DNA from: Leisingera coralii
Lineage (GTDB): Bacteria > Pseudomonadota > Alphaproteobacteria > Rhodobacterales > Rhodobacteraceae
Assembly: GCF_049056525.1 (NCBI RefSeq)
Contig: NZ_JBHUPT010000034.1
Coordinates: 130,630 to 194,629, forward strand
Direction of reading: 5' to 3'
DNA length: 64,000 nucleotides
The notes below the pieces were generated by a model, which did no database searches, had not been told where the DNA came from, and saw nothing but the letters and a program-made list of their open reading frames with translations. Of this stretch, positions 27,957 through 36,447 are shown piece after piece (the first letter of the stretch is position 1; each line of letters begins with the position of its first letter). The position numbers were made by a program, and so were the translations under genes.

Positions 27957-29123
27957 TCAGGAGGCCTGCTGCCGCTCAACCTCTTTCAGCCACGCCAGAA
28001 CCTGCGCCCGGCTGCCGTCCAGCTGCGGGGCAGGCGCGCGCGTTGCGGGATCGGGCAGGCCGCTCATCTTAATCGGATTGCCAGCTGACAAATGCGCGGG
28101 GCGCCCGTTTTCTCCCAGAACCTCCACGACCATATTGCGGGCCAGGATCTGCGGATCCTGAAGCACTTGATCGACGGTCTGGATCGGCCCGGTTGGAATG
28201 CCTGCCTCCGTCAGCAGAGCGATCCAGTGCTCCTTTGAACCGTCCAGTGTCACGGCCTCGATCAACCGTTTCAGAAGGCGGGCGTTTTCGCAGCGGGCGG
28301 GGTTGGTGGCAAAGCGCGGGTCGCCGGCAAGCGGCAATTGCAGCACATCGCAGAGCCGGGCAAACAGCGCGTCGTTGCCTGCGGCGATCACAAACAGCCC
28401 GTCCGATGCGTGAAAGGTCTCAAAAGGGGTGATCGAGGGATGACGCGCGCCGGAGGGCTGCGGCGCTTCACCCGTCACCGCAGTAATCGCGATGGCGTGT
28501 TCCAGCAGCGCCAGCTGGCTGTCCAGCATGGCGACGTCGACAAACTTTCCTTGCCCGGTTTTCTGAACGTCCAGAAGCGCCGCCAGGATGCCGTGGCCCA
28601 GGAACATGCCTGCCACGATGTCGCCGATCGAGGCACCGACCCGCACCGGCTCGCGGTTCTTCTCGCCGGTGATCGACATCACCCCGCCGCGCGCCTGGAC
28701 CACCATGTCATAAGCCGGTTTCAGGGCATCCGGCCCGCTGTGGCCGAAACCGGAGACGGCGCCGTAGATCAGCCGTGGATATTGCGCGTGCAGCACGTCC
28801 CAGCCGTAGCCCAGCCGCTGCATCACCCCGGGGCGGTAGTTCTCCATCAGCACGTCTGCTTGCGCAAGCAGCCGTTCGAAAATGGCGCGGTCCTCCGGCG
28901 CCTTCAGATTCAGCGCAATGCTTTCCTTGCCGTGATTGATGGTGGCGAAATAGGCGCTCTCGCCGTCCTTGAACGGCGGGAAGGCGCGGGTGTCGTCGCC
29001 ATCGCCGGGGCGCTCCACCTTGATCACCCTGGCACCAAGGTCCGACAGGATCATGGAGCAGTAGGGGCCGGCCAGCACATGGGTCAGGTCGAGAACGGTG
29101 ATGTTTTCCAACGGTCCGGGCAT
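27957..29123 (-). CDS. CaiB/BaiF family (class III) CoA-transferase
   Basis: A 388-residue enzyme that moves CoA between carboxylic acids. The N-terminal LENITVLDLTHVLAGPYCSM, LSDLGARVIKVERPGDGDDT and the active-site Asp region SQLALLEHAIA (preceded by VDVAMLD) are typical of the family. The C-terminal GIPTGPIQTVDQVLQDPQIL motif is also present. The substrate acid cannot be read from sequence. It precedes the RACo-like gene on the same strand with 145 bases between, so co-transcription is possible but not shown. Confidence 0.88.
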   Translation of the reverse strand: MPGPLENITVLDLTHVLAGPYCSMILSDLGARVIKVERPGDGDDTRAFPPFKDGESAYFATINHGKESIALNLKAPEDRAIFERLLAQADVLMENYRPGVMQRLGYGWDVLHAQYPRLIYGAVSGFGHSGPDALKPAYDMVVQARGGVMSITGEKNREPVRVGASIGDIVAGMFLGHGILAALLDVQKTGQGKFVDVAMLDSQLALLEHAIAITAVTGEAPQPSGARHPSITPFETFHASDGLFVIAAGNDALFARLCDVLQLPLAGDPRFATNPARCENARLLKRLIEAVTLDGSKEHWIALLTEAGIPTGPIQTVDQVLQDPQILARNMVVEVLGENGRPAHLSAGNPIKMSGLPDPATRAPAPQLDGSRAQVLAWLKEVERQQAS

Positions 29124-29307
29124 GGTGAGTCCTGTTCGCGCTTCGATGGGGTAAAGTCCTAACTTACCTGTGAAACAGTTCCTTGATGCAAGTCAGGAAA
29201 AGCCGGGTTTTCTGCACCGCAGGAATTCTTGCCCTCTGCCTCTTTTCCCCCGGCCGGTTCTGTGCCATAGGGTCACCGCCAAACGGGGTTATGCATGGGG
29301 ATGACAA

Positions 29308-30756
29308 ATGCAGATTCGTGAGGCTCTCACCTTTGATGACGTTCTTTTGGTGCCGGGCGCGTCCAGCGTGCTGCCGAACACCGCCGATACCCGCACCCGG
29401 GTGACCCGGTCGGTGTCGCTTAACATCCCGCTGCTCAGCTCGGCGATGGACACCGTGACCGAGTCCCGCATGGCGATTGCCATGGCGCAGGCCGGCGGCA
29501 TCGGGGTGATCCACAAGAACCTGAACGTCGAAGAACAGGCCCGCGAAGTGCGCCGGGTGAAACGCTTCGTCTCCGGCATCGTGTACAACCCCATCACCCT
29601 GACCGCAGAGCAGACGCTGGCCGACGCCAAGGCGCTGCAGGAGCGCTACCGGGTGACTGGTTTCCCGGTGGTGGACGGCTCCGGCCGCGTTGTCGGTATC
29701 GTCACCAACCGCGACATGCGCTTTGCCTCCGATGACAGCACCCCGGTGTCGGTCATGATGACCTCTGACAACCTTGCGATGCTGCAGGAGCCCGCCGATC
29801 TGGAAGAGGCCAAGTCGCTGATGAAGGCGCGCCGGATCGAAAAGCTGCTGGTCACCGACAAGAACGGCAAGCTGACCGGCCTTTTGACCCTCAAGGACAC
29901 CGAGCAGGCGGTTCTGAACCCCACCGCCTGCAAGGATGAATTGGGCCGCCTGCGCGTGGCGGCTGCCAGCTCCGTTGGCGACAGCGGCTTTGCCCGCTCC
30001 GAGGCGCTGATCGACGCGGGCGTTGATATCGTCGTGGTCGACACGGCGCATGGTCATTCCGCCGGCGTGATCGAGGCGGTGAAGCGGGTCAAGGCGCTGT
30101 CCAGCAAGGTTCAGGTGATTGCCGGCAACGTGGCCACCGGCGAAGCCACCCGTGCCCTGATCGACGCGGGCGCGGATGCGGTCAAGGTCGGCATCGGCCC
30201 GGGCTCGATCTGCACCACCCGCATGGTGGCAGGCGTGGGCGTGCCGCAGCTGACCGCGATCATGGATTGCGCAAGCGCCGCAGGCGACACTCCGGTGATC
30301 GCCGATGGCGGCATCAAGTTCTCGGGTGACTTCGCCAAAGCCATTGCGGCCGGCGCCTCCTGCGCGATGGTCGGTTCGATGATCGCGGGCACTGATGAAT
30401 CCCCGGGCGAAGTTATCCTGTACCAGGGCCGCTCGTACAAATCCTACCGCGGCATGGGCTCGATGGGCGCGATGGCGCGCGGCTCTGCCGACCGCTACTT
30501 CCAGAAGGATGCCGCCAGCGACAAGCTGGTGCCGGAAGGGATCGAGGGCCAGGTGCCGTACAAGGGCGGTGCATCCGCAGTGATCCACCAGCTGGTCGGC
30601 GGCCTGCGCGCAGCAATGGGCTACACCGGCTGCGCCACCGTCGATGAGATGCGCAAGAACTGCAACTTTGTCCGCATCACCGGCGCCGGGCTCAAGGAAA
30701 GCCACGTGCACGATGTGCAGATCACCCGCGAAGCGCCGAACTACCGGGTGGGATAA
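29308..30756 (+). CDS. guaB: IMP dehydrogenase
   Basis: A 482-residue enzyme oxidising IMP to XMP with NAD, the committed step of GMP synthesis. It begins MQIREALTFDDVLLVPGASS. Two CBS domains interrupt the barrel at residues ~95-200 (VTGFPVVDGSGRVVGIVTNR, EKLLVTDKNGKLTGLLTLKD). The catalytic Cys is in VGIGPGSICTTRMVAGVGVP, and the flap has YRGMGSMGAMARGSADRYFQ. Full family length. It is followed by an RNA methyltransferase gene 36 bases on. Confidence 0.96.
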   Translation: MQIREALTFDDVLLVPGASSVLPNTADTRTRVTRSVSLNIPLLSSAMDTVTESRMAIAMAQAGGIGVIHKNLNVEEQAREVRRVKRFVSGIVYNPITLTAEQTLADAKALQERYRVTGFPVVDGSGRVVGIVTNRDMRFASDDSTPVSVMMTSDNLAMLQEPADLEEAKSLMKARRIEKLLVTDKNGKLTGLLTLKDTEQAVLNPTACKDELGRLRVAAASSVGDSGFARSEALIDAGVDIVVVDTAHGHSAGVIEAVKRVKALSSKVQVIAGNVATGEATRALIDAGADAVKVGIGPGSICTTRMVAGVGVPQLTAIMDCASAAGDTPVIADGGIKFSGDFAKAIAAGASCAMVGSMIAGTDESPGEVILYQGRSYKSYRGMGSMGAMARGSADRYFQKDAASDKLVPEGIEGQVPYKGGASAVIHQLVGGLRAAMGYTGCATVDEMRKNCNFVRITGAGLKESHVHDVQITREAPNYRVG

Positions 30757-30792
30757 GCTGATGATGGCCGCGTGTGAAATTGGGGCAGGGGC

Positions 30793-31965
30793 ATGACCCC
30801 CGCCGCCCGCCTGCAGGCGGCCATTGAAATCCTCGACCAGATATTGGACGGGGAACCGGCGGAAAAGGCGCTGACCTCCTGGGGACGCCGCAGCCGCTTT
30901 GCCGGCTCCAAGGACCGCGCCGCCGTGCGAGATCATGTGTTCGACGCGGTGCGCTGCCTGCGCTCGCACGCGGCTCTGGGCGGCGCCCGCAGCGGGCGGG
31001 GGCTGATCCTGGGTGCCTTGCGGGAAGCCGGGCAGGACCCGGACGAAGTCTTTACCGGTCAGGGCCATGCCCCCGCGCCGCTGAGCGAGGCGGAACGCCA
31101 GGTTCTGCCGCCGCCAGAAGGGGCCGAGGCGCTGGATATTCCCGATTGGCTGTGGCCCGAGTTCAGTGACAGTCTAGGACAGAATGCCGAAACCGCCGCG
31201 CAGGCCTTGCGCAGCCGCGCACCAGTGCATCTGCGGGTGAACGCGGGCCGGGGCACATTGCAGCAGGCACAGGACGCTCTGGCCGCCGAGGGGATAGCCA
31301 CCCAGCCGCACCCCGCGGCTTCAACCGCGCTGGAAGTTACTGATGGTGCACGCAAGCTGCGCAATGCCAAGGCCTATCTGGACGGTCTTGTTGAGCTGCA
31401 GGACGCGGCCAGCCAGGCGGTGGTAGAACAGCTGCCGCTGCAAGATGGCATGTCCGTCCTCGATTATTGCGCCGGAGGCGGCGGCAAGAGTCTCGCGATG
31501 GCGGCCCGCGCCCGGATCCGCCTGCACGCCCATGACGCCGATCCCAAGCGGATGAAAGACCTGCCGGAGCGCGCCGCGCGGGCAGGCGCCCGAGTGACAC
31601 TTCTTTCCCCCGCGAATGCCGACCAGTCGGGGCCCTTTGACCTTGTGCTGTGTGATGTGCCTTGTTCCGGCTCTGGATCCTGGCGGCGGGCACCGGAAGG
31701 GAAGTGGCGTCTGACCCGCGGCGCGCTGAATGCATTGCGGCAGACCCAGTCGGAAATATTGCGCAGAGCCGCGGTGCTGACAGCCCCTGGGGGCACTTTG
31801 GCCTATGCGACATGTTCCATGCTGCAGGGCGAGAACTCGGCGCAAGTTCAGAGCTTTATTCAAGAGTATCCGGAGTGGTCCCTGGCAGCGGAGCAGAGCT
31901 GGCAGGTCCAGGATGGCACCGATGGTTTCTATGTTGCCGTGTTGACGCGCGCAAAGGCCGGTTGA
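30793..31965 (+). CDS. RsmB/NOP2-type RNA cytosine-C5 methyltransferase
   Basis: A 390-residue SAM-dependent enzyme. The N-terminal third is the RsmB-like helical domain (ARLQAAIEILDQILDGEPAE). The catalytic domain has the SAM loop SVLDYCAGGGGKSLAMAAR, LVLCDVPCSGSGSWRRAPEG (catalytic Cys in PCSGSG) and TLAYATCSMLQGENSAQVQ (second Cys in TCS). This two-cysteine pattern defines m5C RNA methyltransferases. The target may be 16S rRNA, as for RsmB, but the gene is shorter than E. coli rsmB and not beside fmt/def, so the symbol is left blank. Confidence 0.85.
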   Translation: MTPAARLQAAIEILDQILDGEPAEKALTSWGRRSRFAGSKDRAAVRDHVFDAVRCLRSHAALGGARSGRGLILGALREAGQDPDEVFTGQGHAPAPLSEAERQVLPPPEGAEALDIPDWLWPEFSDSLGQNAETAAQALRSRAPVHLRVNAGRGTLQQAQDALAAEGIATQPHPAASTALEVTDGARKLRNAKAYLDGLVELQDAASQAVVEQLPLQDGMSVLDYCAGGGGKSLAMAARARIRLHAHDADPKRMKDLPERAARAGARVTLLSPANADQSGPFDLVLCDVPCSGSGSWRRAPEGKWRLTRGALNALRQTQSEILRRAAVLTAPGGTLAYATCSMLQGENSAQVQSFIQEYPEWSLAAEQSWQVQDGTDGFYVAVLTRAKAG

Positions 31966-32061
31966 TAGGGTCGCGGCCGGGAAACCTTCAGTTATCATTA
32001 ACGTGGTTTTAACCTAAACCGCCGCGTTATGGCGTCACCAAGCACTGACCATGGAGCCGTA

Positions 32062-34377
32062 ATGTCCGGTCGCCAAGAGACTTCCGTTCCGGAACTGCGC
32101 GTTTATGCGCCTGAACACGCCAGGCTGGCCGCGACGCTGCTGCTGGCCTTGATGCTGATGTTCGGACCCTGGCTGTTTCCGATGCCCGACTGGATGAGCC
32201 GCGGGTTCATCATGGTGGGGCTGACGCTGACGGCGGTGGCGGTGCTGATGGTGGCGCAGACCCGGATGCGGCTGAACGCGCGGGCAATGGCGGCGGAACT
32301 GCTGACCGGTTTCATCGAAAAAGATGCAACACCCAGCTTTGTCACCGACGATGACGGGGTAATCCATGCCTGCAACGGCGCCGCGGTAAAGCGGTTCCAG
32401 GACGCCAGCCGTGACACGCTGGCGGGCACTTTGCGCTCGATCCTGGCGAACCCCTCCGCTGTTCTGTACCGGCTGCAGTGCCGCGCTCGCGTCGATGGCG
32501 CCGCGCGCGAGGATATCGTGACCCGGCGCGGCCACGTGCGGCTGGCCGTGCACCAGATGAATGGCGGCAGCTTCCTGTGGCGGGTTGAGGATATTCTGGA
32601 CCGCGGCGGAAATGGCCGCGGGGCAGAGTCGATGCCGGTACCGATGATCACCGTGGGCCGCACCGGTGCGGTTCTGTTCATGAACGAGGCCGCCCGCAGC
32701 CTGATTGGCGAAAGGGTGAAGTCCACTGATCGCCTGTTTACCGCGCTGCCGGTTTTGCCGGGGCGGATCAACACGCTCAGCACCAAGAACGGCCCTGTGC
32801 AGGTTCTGGTCAGGGAAAACAACCGCAACCAGGGCCGCAGCGAGCTGTTCCTGATGGAAGTGGACGAAAGCGGGCTCGACGCGGCGCAGGCCGGGCTGGA
32901 GGCCTTGCCGGTGCCCTTCCTCAAGGTTGCGCCCACCGGTGAGATCCTGACCACCAACCGGATGGCCCTGCGCCTGCTGGGCGTGGAAAGCTGCGCCAAC
33001 CTGAAACTCGGTCAGCTGATGGAAGGTCTTGGCCGCCCGATGTCCGACTGGCTGCGCGACACCGCAGACGGGCTGGCCCCCAACAAATCCGAGTTCCTGC
33101 GCCTGTCGCGCTCGGACAAGGAGGTCTTTGTCCAGGTCACCCTGACCCGCGTGGTCGAGGAGGGCACCCCGGTGCTGATCGCGGTTCTGAACGACGCGAC
33201 TGAACTGAAGACGCTGGAGGCGCAATTTGTGCAAAGCCAGAAGATGCAGGCGATCGGTCAGCTGGCGGGCGGGGTTGCGCATGACTTCAACAACCTGCTG
33301 ACGGCGATTTCCGGCCATTGCGACCTGCTGCTGCTGCGGCACGATCAGGGCGATCAGGATTATGGCGATCTGATCCAGATCCATGAGAATGCCAACCGGG
33401 CGGCCTCGCTGGTCAGCCAGCTGCTGGCGTTCTCGCGCAAGCAGACGCTGCAGCCAGAGATCCTGGACGTGCGTGACACGCTGTCGGATCTGACCCACCT
33501 GCTCAACCGCCTGGTGGGCGAGAAGGTCACCCTGACTCTCAGCCACGACCCGGTGATGAAATCAATCCGCGCCGACAAGCGGCAGCTGGAGCAGGTGCTG
33601 ATGAACCTGGTGGTGAACGCGCGCGATGCGATGCCGCAGGGCGGCGAAATCCGCGTCGAGACCGAAGTCCTCTCTCTGGACAAGCCGCTGGAGCGGGACC
33701 GGGCCACCGTGCCTGCCGGCGATTGGGTGACGGTGAAGGTCTCCGACGAAGGCGTCGGGATTGCGCCGGACAAGCTGCAGAAGGTGTTCGAACCTTTCTA
33801 CACCACCAAGCGCACGGGCGAGGGCACCGGCCTGGGCCTGTCCACGGCCTATGGCATCATCAAACAGACCGGCGGCTATATCTTTGTCGACTCGGTCAAG
33901 GGTCACGGCACCCAGTTCACGCTGTTCTTCCCGGTCTTCAAGCAGCAGGCCGACGCGCTGGCCGCGGAGAAGACCGCCGAGGCTGAGGACAAGACCGCAG
34001 CCAATCAACATGGCGAGGGTGTGGTTCTGCTGGTCGAGGATGAGGCGCCTGTGCGGGCCTTTGCCTCCCGCGCGCTGCGGATGCGCGGCTACACAGTCCT
34101 GGAGGCGGAATCAGCCGAAGATGCGCTGCGCACTCTGGAAGATCCGGGCCTGACGGTGGATGTCTTTGTCACCGACGTGGTGATGCCCGGCATGGATGGC
34201 CCCAGCTGGGTGCGTGAAGCTCTGAAGGAACGGCCGGATACCCGTGTGGTCTTTGTGTCCGGCTACGCCGAAGGCGCCTTTGGCGAGGCGGATCCGGAGG
34301 TGCCGAACTCGGTGTTCCTGCCCAAGCCTTTCTCGCTGAACCAGCTGACCGAGACGGTGCACGCCCAGTTGCATTGA
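32062..34377 (+). CDS. cckA: Hybrid sensor histidine kinase CckA
   Basis: A 771-residue membrane kinase that phosphorylates, via ChpT, the cell-cycle regulator CtrA. ATG 32062 has GGAG 5 bases upstream; an in-frame ATG at 32029 lacks a ribosome site. Two membrane helices open the protein (AATLLLALMLMFGPWLFPMP, GFIMVGLTLTAVAVLMVAQ). PAS-like regions follow, then HisKA with QLAGGVAHDFNNLLTAISG, HATPase (NLVVNARDAMPQGGEIRVE, GEGTGLGLSTAYGIIKQTG) and a receiver with phospho-Asp in VFVTDVVMPGMDG. In roseobacters this pathway governs motility and gene transfer agents rather than an essential cycle. Confidence 0.92.
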   Translation: MSGRQETSVPELRVYAPEHARLAATLLLALMLMFGPWLFPMPDWMSRGFIMVGLTLTAVAVLMVAQTRMRLNARAMAAELLTGFIEKDATPSFVTDDDGVIHACNGAAVKRFQDASRDTLAGTLRSILANPSAVLYRLQCRARVDGAAREDIVTRRGHVRLAVHQMNGGSFLWRVEDILDRGGNGRGAESMPVPMITVGRTGAVLFMNEAARSLIGERVKSTDRLFTALPVLPGRINTLSTKNGPVQVLVRENNRNQGRSELFLMEVDESGLDAAQAGLEALPVPFLKVAPTGEILTTNRMALRLLGVESCANLKLGQLMEGLGRPMSDWLRDTADGLAPNKSEFLRLSRSDKEVFVQVTLTRVVEEGTPVLIAVLNDATELKTLEAQFVQSQKMQAIGQLAGGVAHDFNNLLTAISGHCDLLLLRHDQGDQDYGDLIQIHENANRAASLVSQLLAFSRKQTLQPEILDVRDTLSDLTHLLNRLVGEKVTLTLSHDPVMKSIRADKRQLEQVLMNLVVNARDAMPQGGEIRVETEVLSLDKPLERDRATVPAGDWVTVKVSDEGVGIAPDKLQKVFEPFYTTKRTGEGTGLGLSTAYGIIKQTGGYIFVDSVKGHGTQFTLFFPVFKQQADALAAEKTAEAEDKTAANQHGEGVVLLVEDEAPVRAFASRALRMRGYTVLEAESAEDALRTLEDPGLTVDVFVTDVVMPGMDGPSWVREALKERPDTRVVFVSGYAEGAFGEADPEVPNSVFLPKPFSLNQLTETVHAQLH

Positions 34378-34399
34378 CGCCTGAAGAACTGCGCAAGGA

Positions 34400-34425
34400 A
34401 AAAGCCGCCGGACCCGGCGGCTTTT
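34400..34425. terminator. Bidirectional terminator between cckA and the sulfotransferase gene
   Basis: AAAAGCCGCCGG and CCGGCGGCTTTT form a long stem with flanking A and T runs, so it can stop transcription from both sides. It lies 22 bases past cckA and 5 bases beyond the stop of the leftward gene. Confidence 0.85.
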
Positions 34426-34430
34426 CTGTG

Positions 34431-35030
34431 TCAGCGGACCGGGATCGACTCGTAAAGCTCGAACTCCGCCGCCCGTTTGCGCCGCAGGCGGGCCTTGGCC
34501 TCCGGGCTCAGCGGCAGGTCCGCCGCCGGGCTCACGTTCTTGCGCTCCAAGAGCAGTTCCGTGTCCAGGCGCTGTTCCAGAAACGTTTTCAGCGCATCCT
34601 GGTCCTCGTAGCGGAACAGATGGCTGACCTTGCAGCCGTTCGGTTGCGCTTCCAGGAACTTTGCCTGGCTGCCGACATTGGCAAAGGCGGGCGGCTTGCC
34701 CTTGCAATAGCCATGCAGGAAGTCTTCGAAACTGACATCCTTGGTCGAGTTCGGCTTGCCGTCCAGCGCGGGCCGCTGCCGGTAGCGGTACCAGCTGCCG
34801 AGCCAGCTGACTGGCTCCCGCATCACCGCTGCAATCTCCAGTTCGGCGCCGCAGACCTTTTCGAACATCGGCCGGATCCACCGGTTGTAGCGGTAGAGCG
34901 GTGCGTGCTTCAGCTCCGGCGGGTCGGAGATCACCAGGTCCGCCCGGTTGCGCAATGCGGCCTGAAACGCGGTGGTGCCGGTCTTGGGAACGGACAGAAG
35001 CGCCAGCCGTTCCTTGAAAAATATCATCAT
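34431..35030 (-). CDS. Sulfotransferase-family protein
   Basis: A 199-residue protein starting at one of two adjacent ATGs (35030/35027); a longer frame to 35090 adds a basic stretch without family resemblance. The 5'-PAPS loop is visible as LALLSVPKTGTTAFQAALRN, and VMREPVSWLGSWYRYR matches the 3'-phosphate-binding segment of sulfotransferases. Roseobacters carry many such small, poorly characterised members, some acting on polysaccharides or lipids. No sulfate-activation gene is nearby. The acceptor is unknown. Confidence 0.75.
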   Translation of the reverse strand: MMIFFKERLALLSVPKTGTTAFQAALRNRADLVISDPPELKHAPLYRYNRWIRPMFEKVCGAELEIAAVMREPVSWLGSWYRYRQRPALDGKPNSTKDVSFEDFLHGYCKGKPPAFANVGSQAKFLEAQPNGCKVSHLFRYEDQDALKTFLEQRLDTELLLERKNVSPAADLPLSPEAKARLRRKRAAEFELYESIPVR

Positions 35031-35129
35031 TCCGTTAACTGCCCGGTAAAAATTCTTGCGCGGCCTTAACCATAAACCACTCTTTAACATCCCGCCCTTG
35101 ATCTGGGTACATCAGTTTTACCTTGCAAT

Positions 35130-35144
35130 GTTCCCTGTTTGATC
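35130..35144. promoter_or_regulatory. Degenerate LexA-type half-site pair
   Basis: GTTC-CCTGTTT-GATC differs at one base from the alphaproteobacterial SOS box GTTC-N7-GTTC. It is close to the perfect box at 35152-35166, so it may be a secondary site or part of the core promoter region. Confidence 0.4.
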
Positions 35145-35151
35145 TCATAAG

Positions 35152-35166
35152 GAACAAGAGGTGAAC
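35152..35166. promoter_or_regulatory. LexA (SOS) box of recA
   Basis: GAAC-AAGAGGT-GAAC is an exact match to the alphaproteobacterial LexA direct repeat GAAC-N7-GAAC and lies 57 bases before the recA start. It predicts that recA is induced by DNA damage. Confidence 0.8.
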
Positions 35167-35222
35167 AAAGCAGTGATTGCCGCACGCCCCGGTGTGTGAC
35201 AGATAGAAAGGGACAAGGGACT

Positions 35223-36290
35223 ATGGCGGATCTTTTGACCATGAAAAATAAAGTAAGCGGTGACAAGCAAAAGGCGCTGGACAGCGCGCTTGCCCAGATT
35301 GAGCGGCAGTTCGGCAAGGGCTCCATCATGAAGCTCGGCGATGGCAATGCCATGCAGGAGATCGAGGCGAGCTCCACCGGCTCTCTGGGCCTGGACATCG
35401 CGCTGGGGATCGGCGGCCTGCCGATGGGACGGATCATTGAAATCTACGGCCCGGAAAGCTCGGGCAAGACCACGCTGACCCTGCATTGCATTGCAGAACA
35501 GCAGAAAAAGGGCGGCGTCTGCGCCTTTGTCGACGCGGAGCACGCGCTGGACCCGCAGTATGCGGCCAAGCTGGGTGTCGATCTGGATGAACTGCTGATC
35601 TCGCAGCCCGACACCGGCGAACAGGCGCTGGAAATCACCGACACGCTGGTGCGCTCTGGCGCGGTCAACATGGTGATCGTCGACTCGGTGGCGGCGCTGA
35701 CGCCCAAGTCCGAACTCGAGGGCGACATGGGTGACAGCAGCGTCGGCGTGCAGGCCCGTCTGATGAGCCAGGCAATGCGCAAGCTGACCGGCTCCATCAG
35801 CCGCTCCAAGTGCATGGTGATCTTCATCAACCAGATCCGCATGAAGATCGGCGTGATGTTCGGCAGCCCCGAAACCACCACCGGCGGCAACGCGCTGAAA
35901 TTCTATTCCTCCGTCCGCCTGGACATCCGCCGTATCGGCTCGATCAAGGACCGGGACGAGGTGGTCGGCAACTCCACCCGGGTCAAGGTCGTCAAGAACA
36001 AGGTGGCGCCGCCGTTCAAGCAGGTGGAATTCGACATCATGTATGGCGAAGGCATCTCCAAGATGGGTGAGCTTCTGGATCTGGGCGTGGCGGCCGGTGT
36101 CGTCAACAAGTCCGGCGCCTGGTTCTCCTACGGGGATGAGCGGATCGGGCAGGGGCGCGAGAACGCCAAGGTCTTCCTTCGGGAAAACCCCTCCATCGCC
36201 TATGACATTGAGGACAAGATCCGCGCCGCGCACGGGCTGGAATTCGAACGCCCGGACCTGGATGATGCGGACGATATCCTTGAGGCTTAA
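35223..36290 (+). CDS. recA: Recombinase RecA
   Basis: A 355-residue DNA strand-exchange ATPase and SOS co-protease. It shows the Walker A loop EIYGPESSGKTTLTLHCIAE, Walker B VNMVIVDSVAALTPKSEL, loop L1 LEGDMGDSSVGVQARLMSQA and loop L2 NQIRMKIGVMFGSPETTTGG. ATG 35223 is used; an in-frame ATG at 35196 would precede the conserved start. The tail is acidic (DLDDADDILEA). The gene is preceded by LexA-type boxes and followed by a terminator. Confidence 0.97.
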   Translation: MADLLTMKNKVSGDKQKALDSALAQIERQFGKGSIMKLGDGNAMQEIEASSTGSLGLDIALGIGGLPMGRIIEIYGPESSGKTTLTLHCIAEQQKKGGVCAFVDAEHALDPQYAAKLGVDLDELLISQPDTGEQALEITDTLVRSGAVNMVIVDSVAALTPKSELEGDMGDSSVGVQARLMSQAMRKLTGSISRSKCMVIFINQIRMKIGVMFGSPETTTGGNALKFYSSVRLDIRRIGSIKDRDEVVGNSTRVKVVKNKVAPPFKQVEFDIMYGEGISKMGELLDLGVAAGVVNKSGAWFSYGDERIGQGRENAKVFLRENPSIAYDIEDKIRAAHGLEFERPDLDDADDILEA

Positions 36291-36331
36291 ACGCCGGATA
36301 ATCTGATCAAATCACAAGAACAGGAGGGCGT

Positions 36332-36352
36332 GGCGCAGGCTGCGCCCTTTTT
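36332..36352 (+). terminator. recA terminator
   Basis: GGCGCA (36332-36337) pairs with TGCGCC (36341-36346) and is followed by CTTTTT. A GGGCG upstream can extend the stem with the CGCCC. It lies 42 bases past recA. Confidence 0.75.
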
Positions 36353-36447
36353 CGTCGCCAAGCGCCGCTTCCCGCTGTGGACAGTGCCCCGGCAGGGCGG
36401 TAAACCTGCCCGGAACGCTTGTTTTAAGCCCGCAAGAGATCCCGCAT

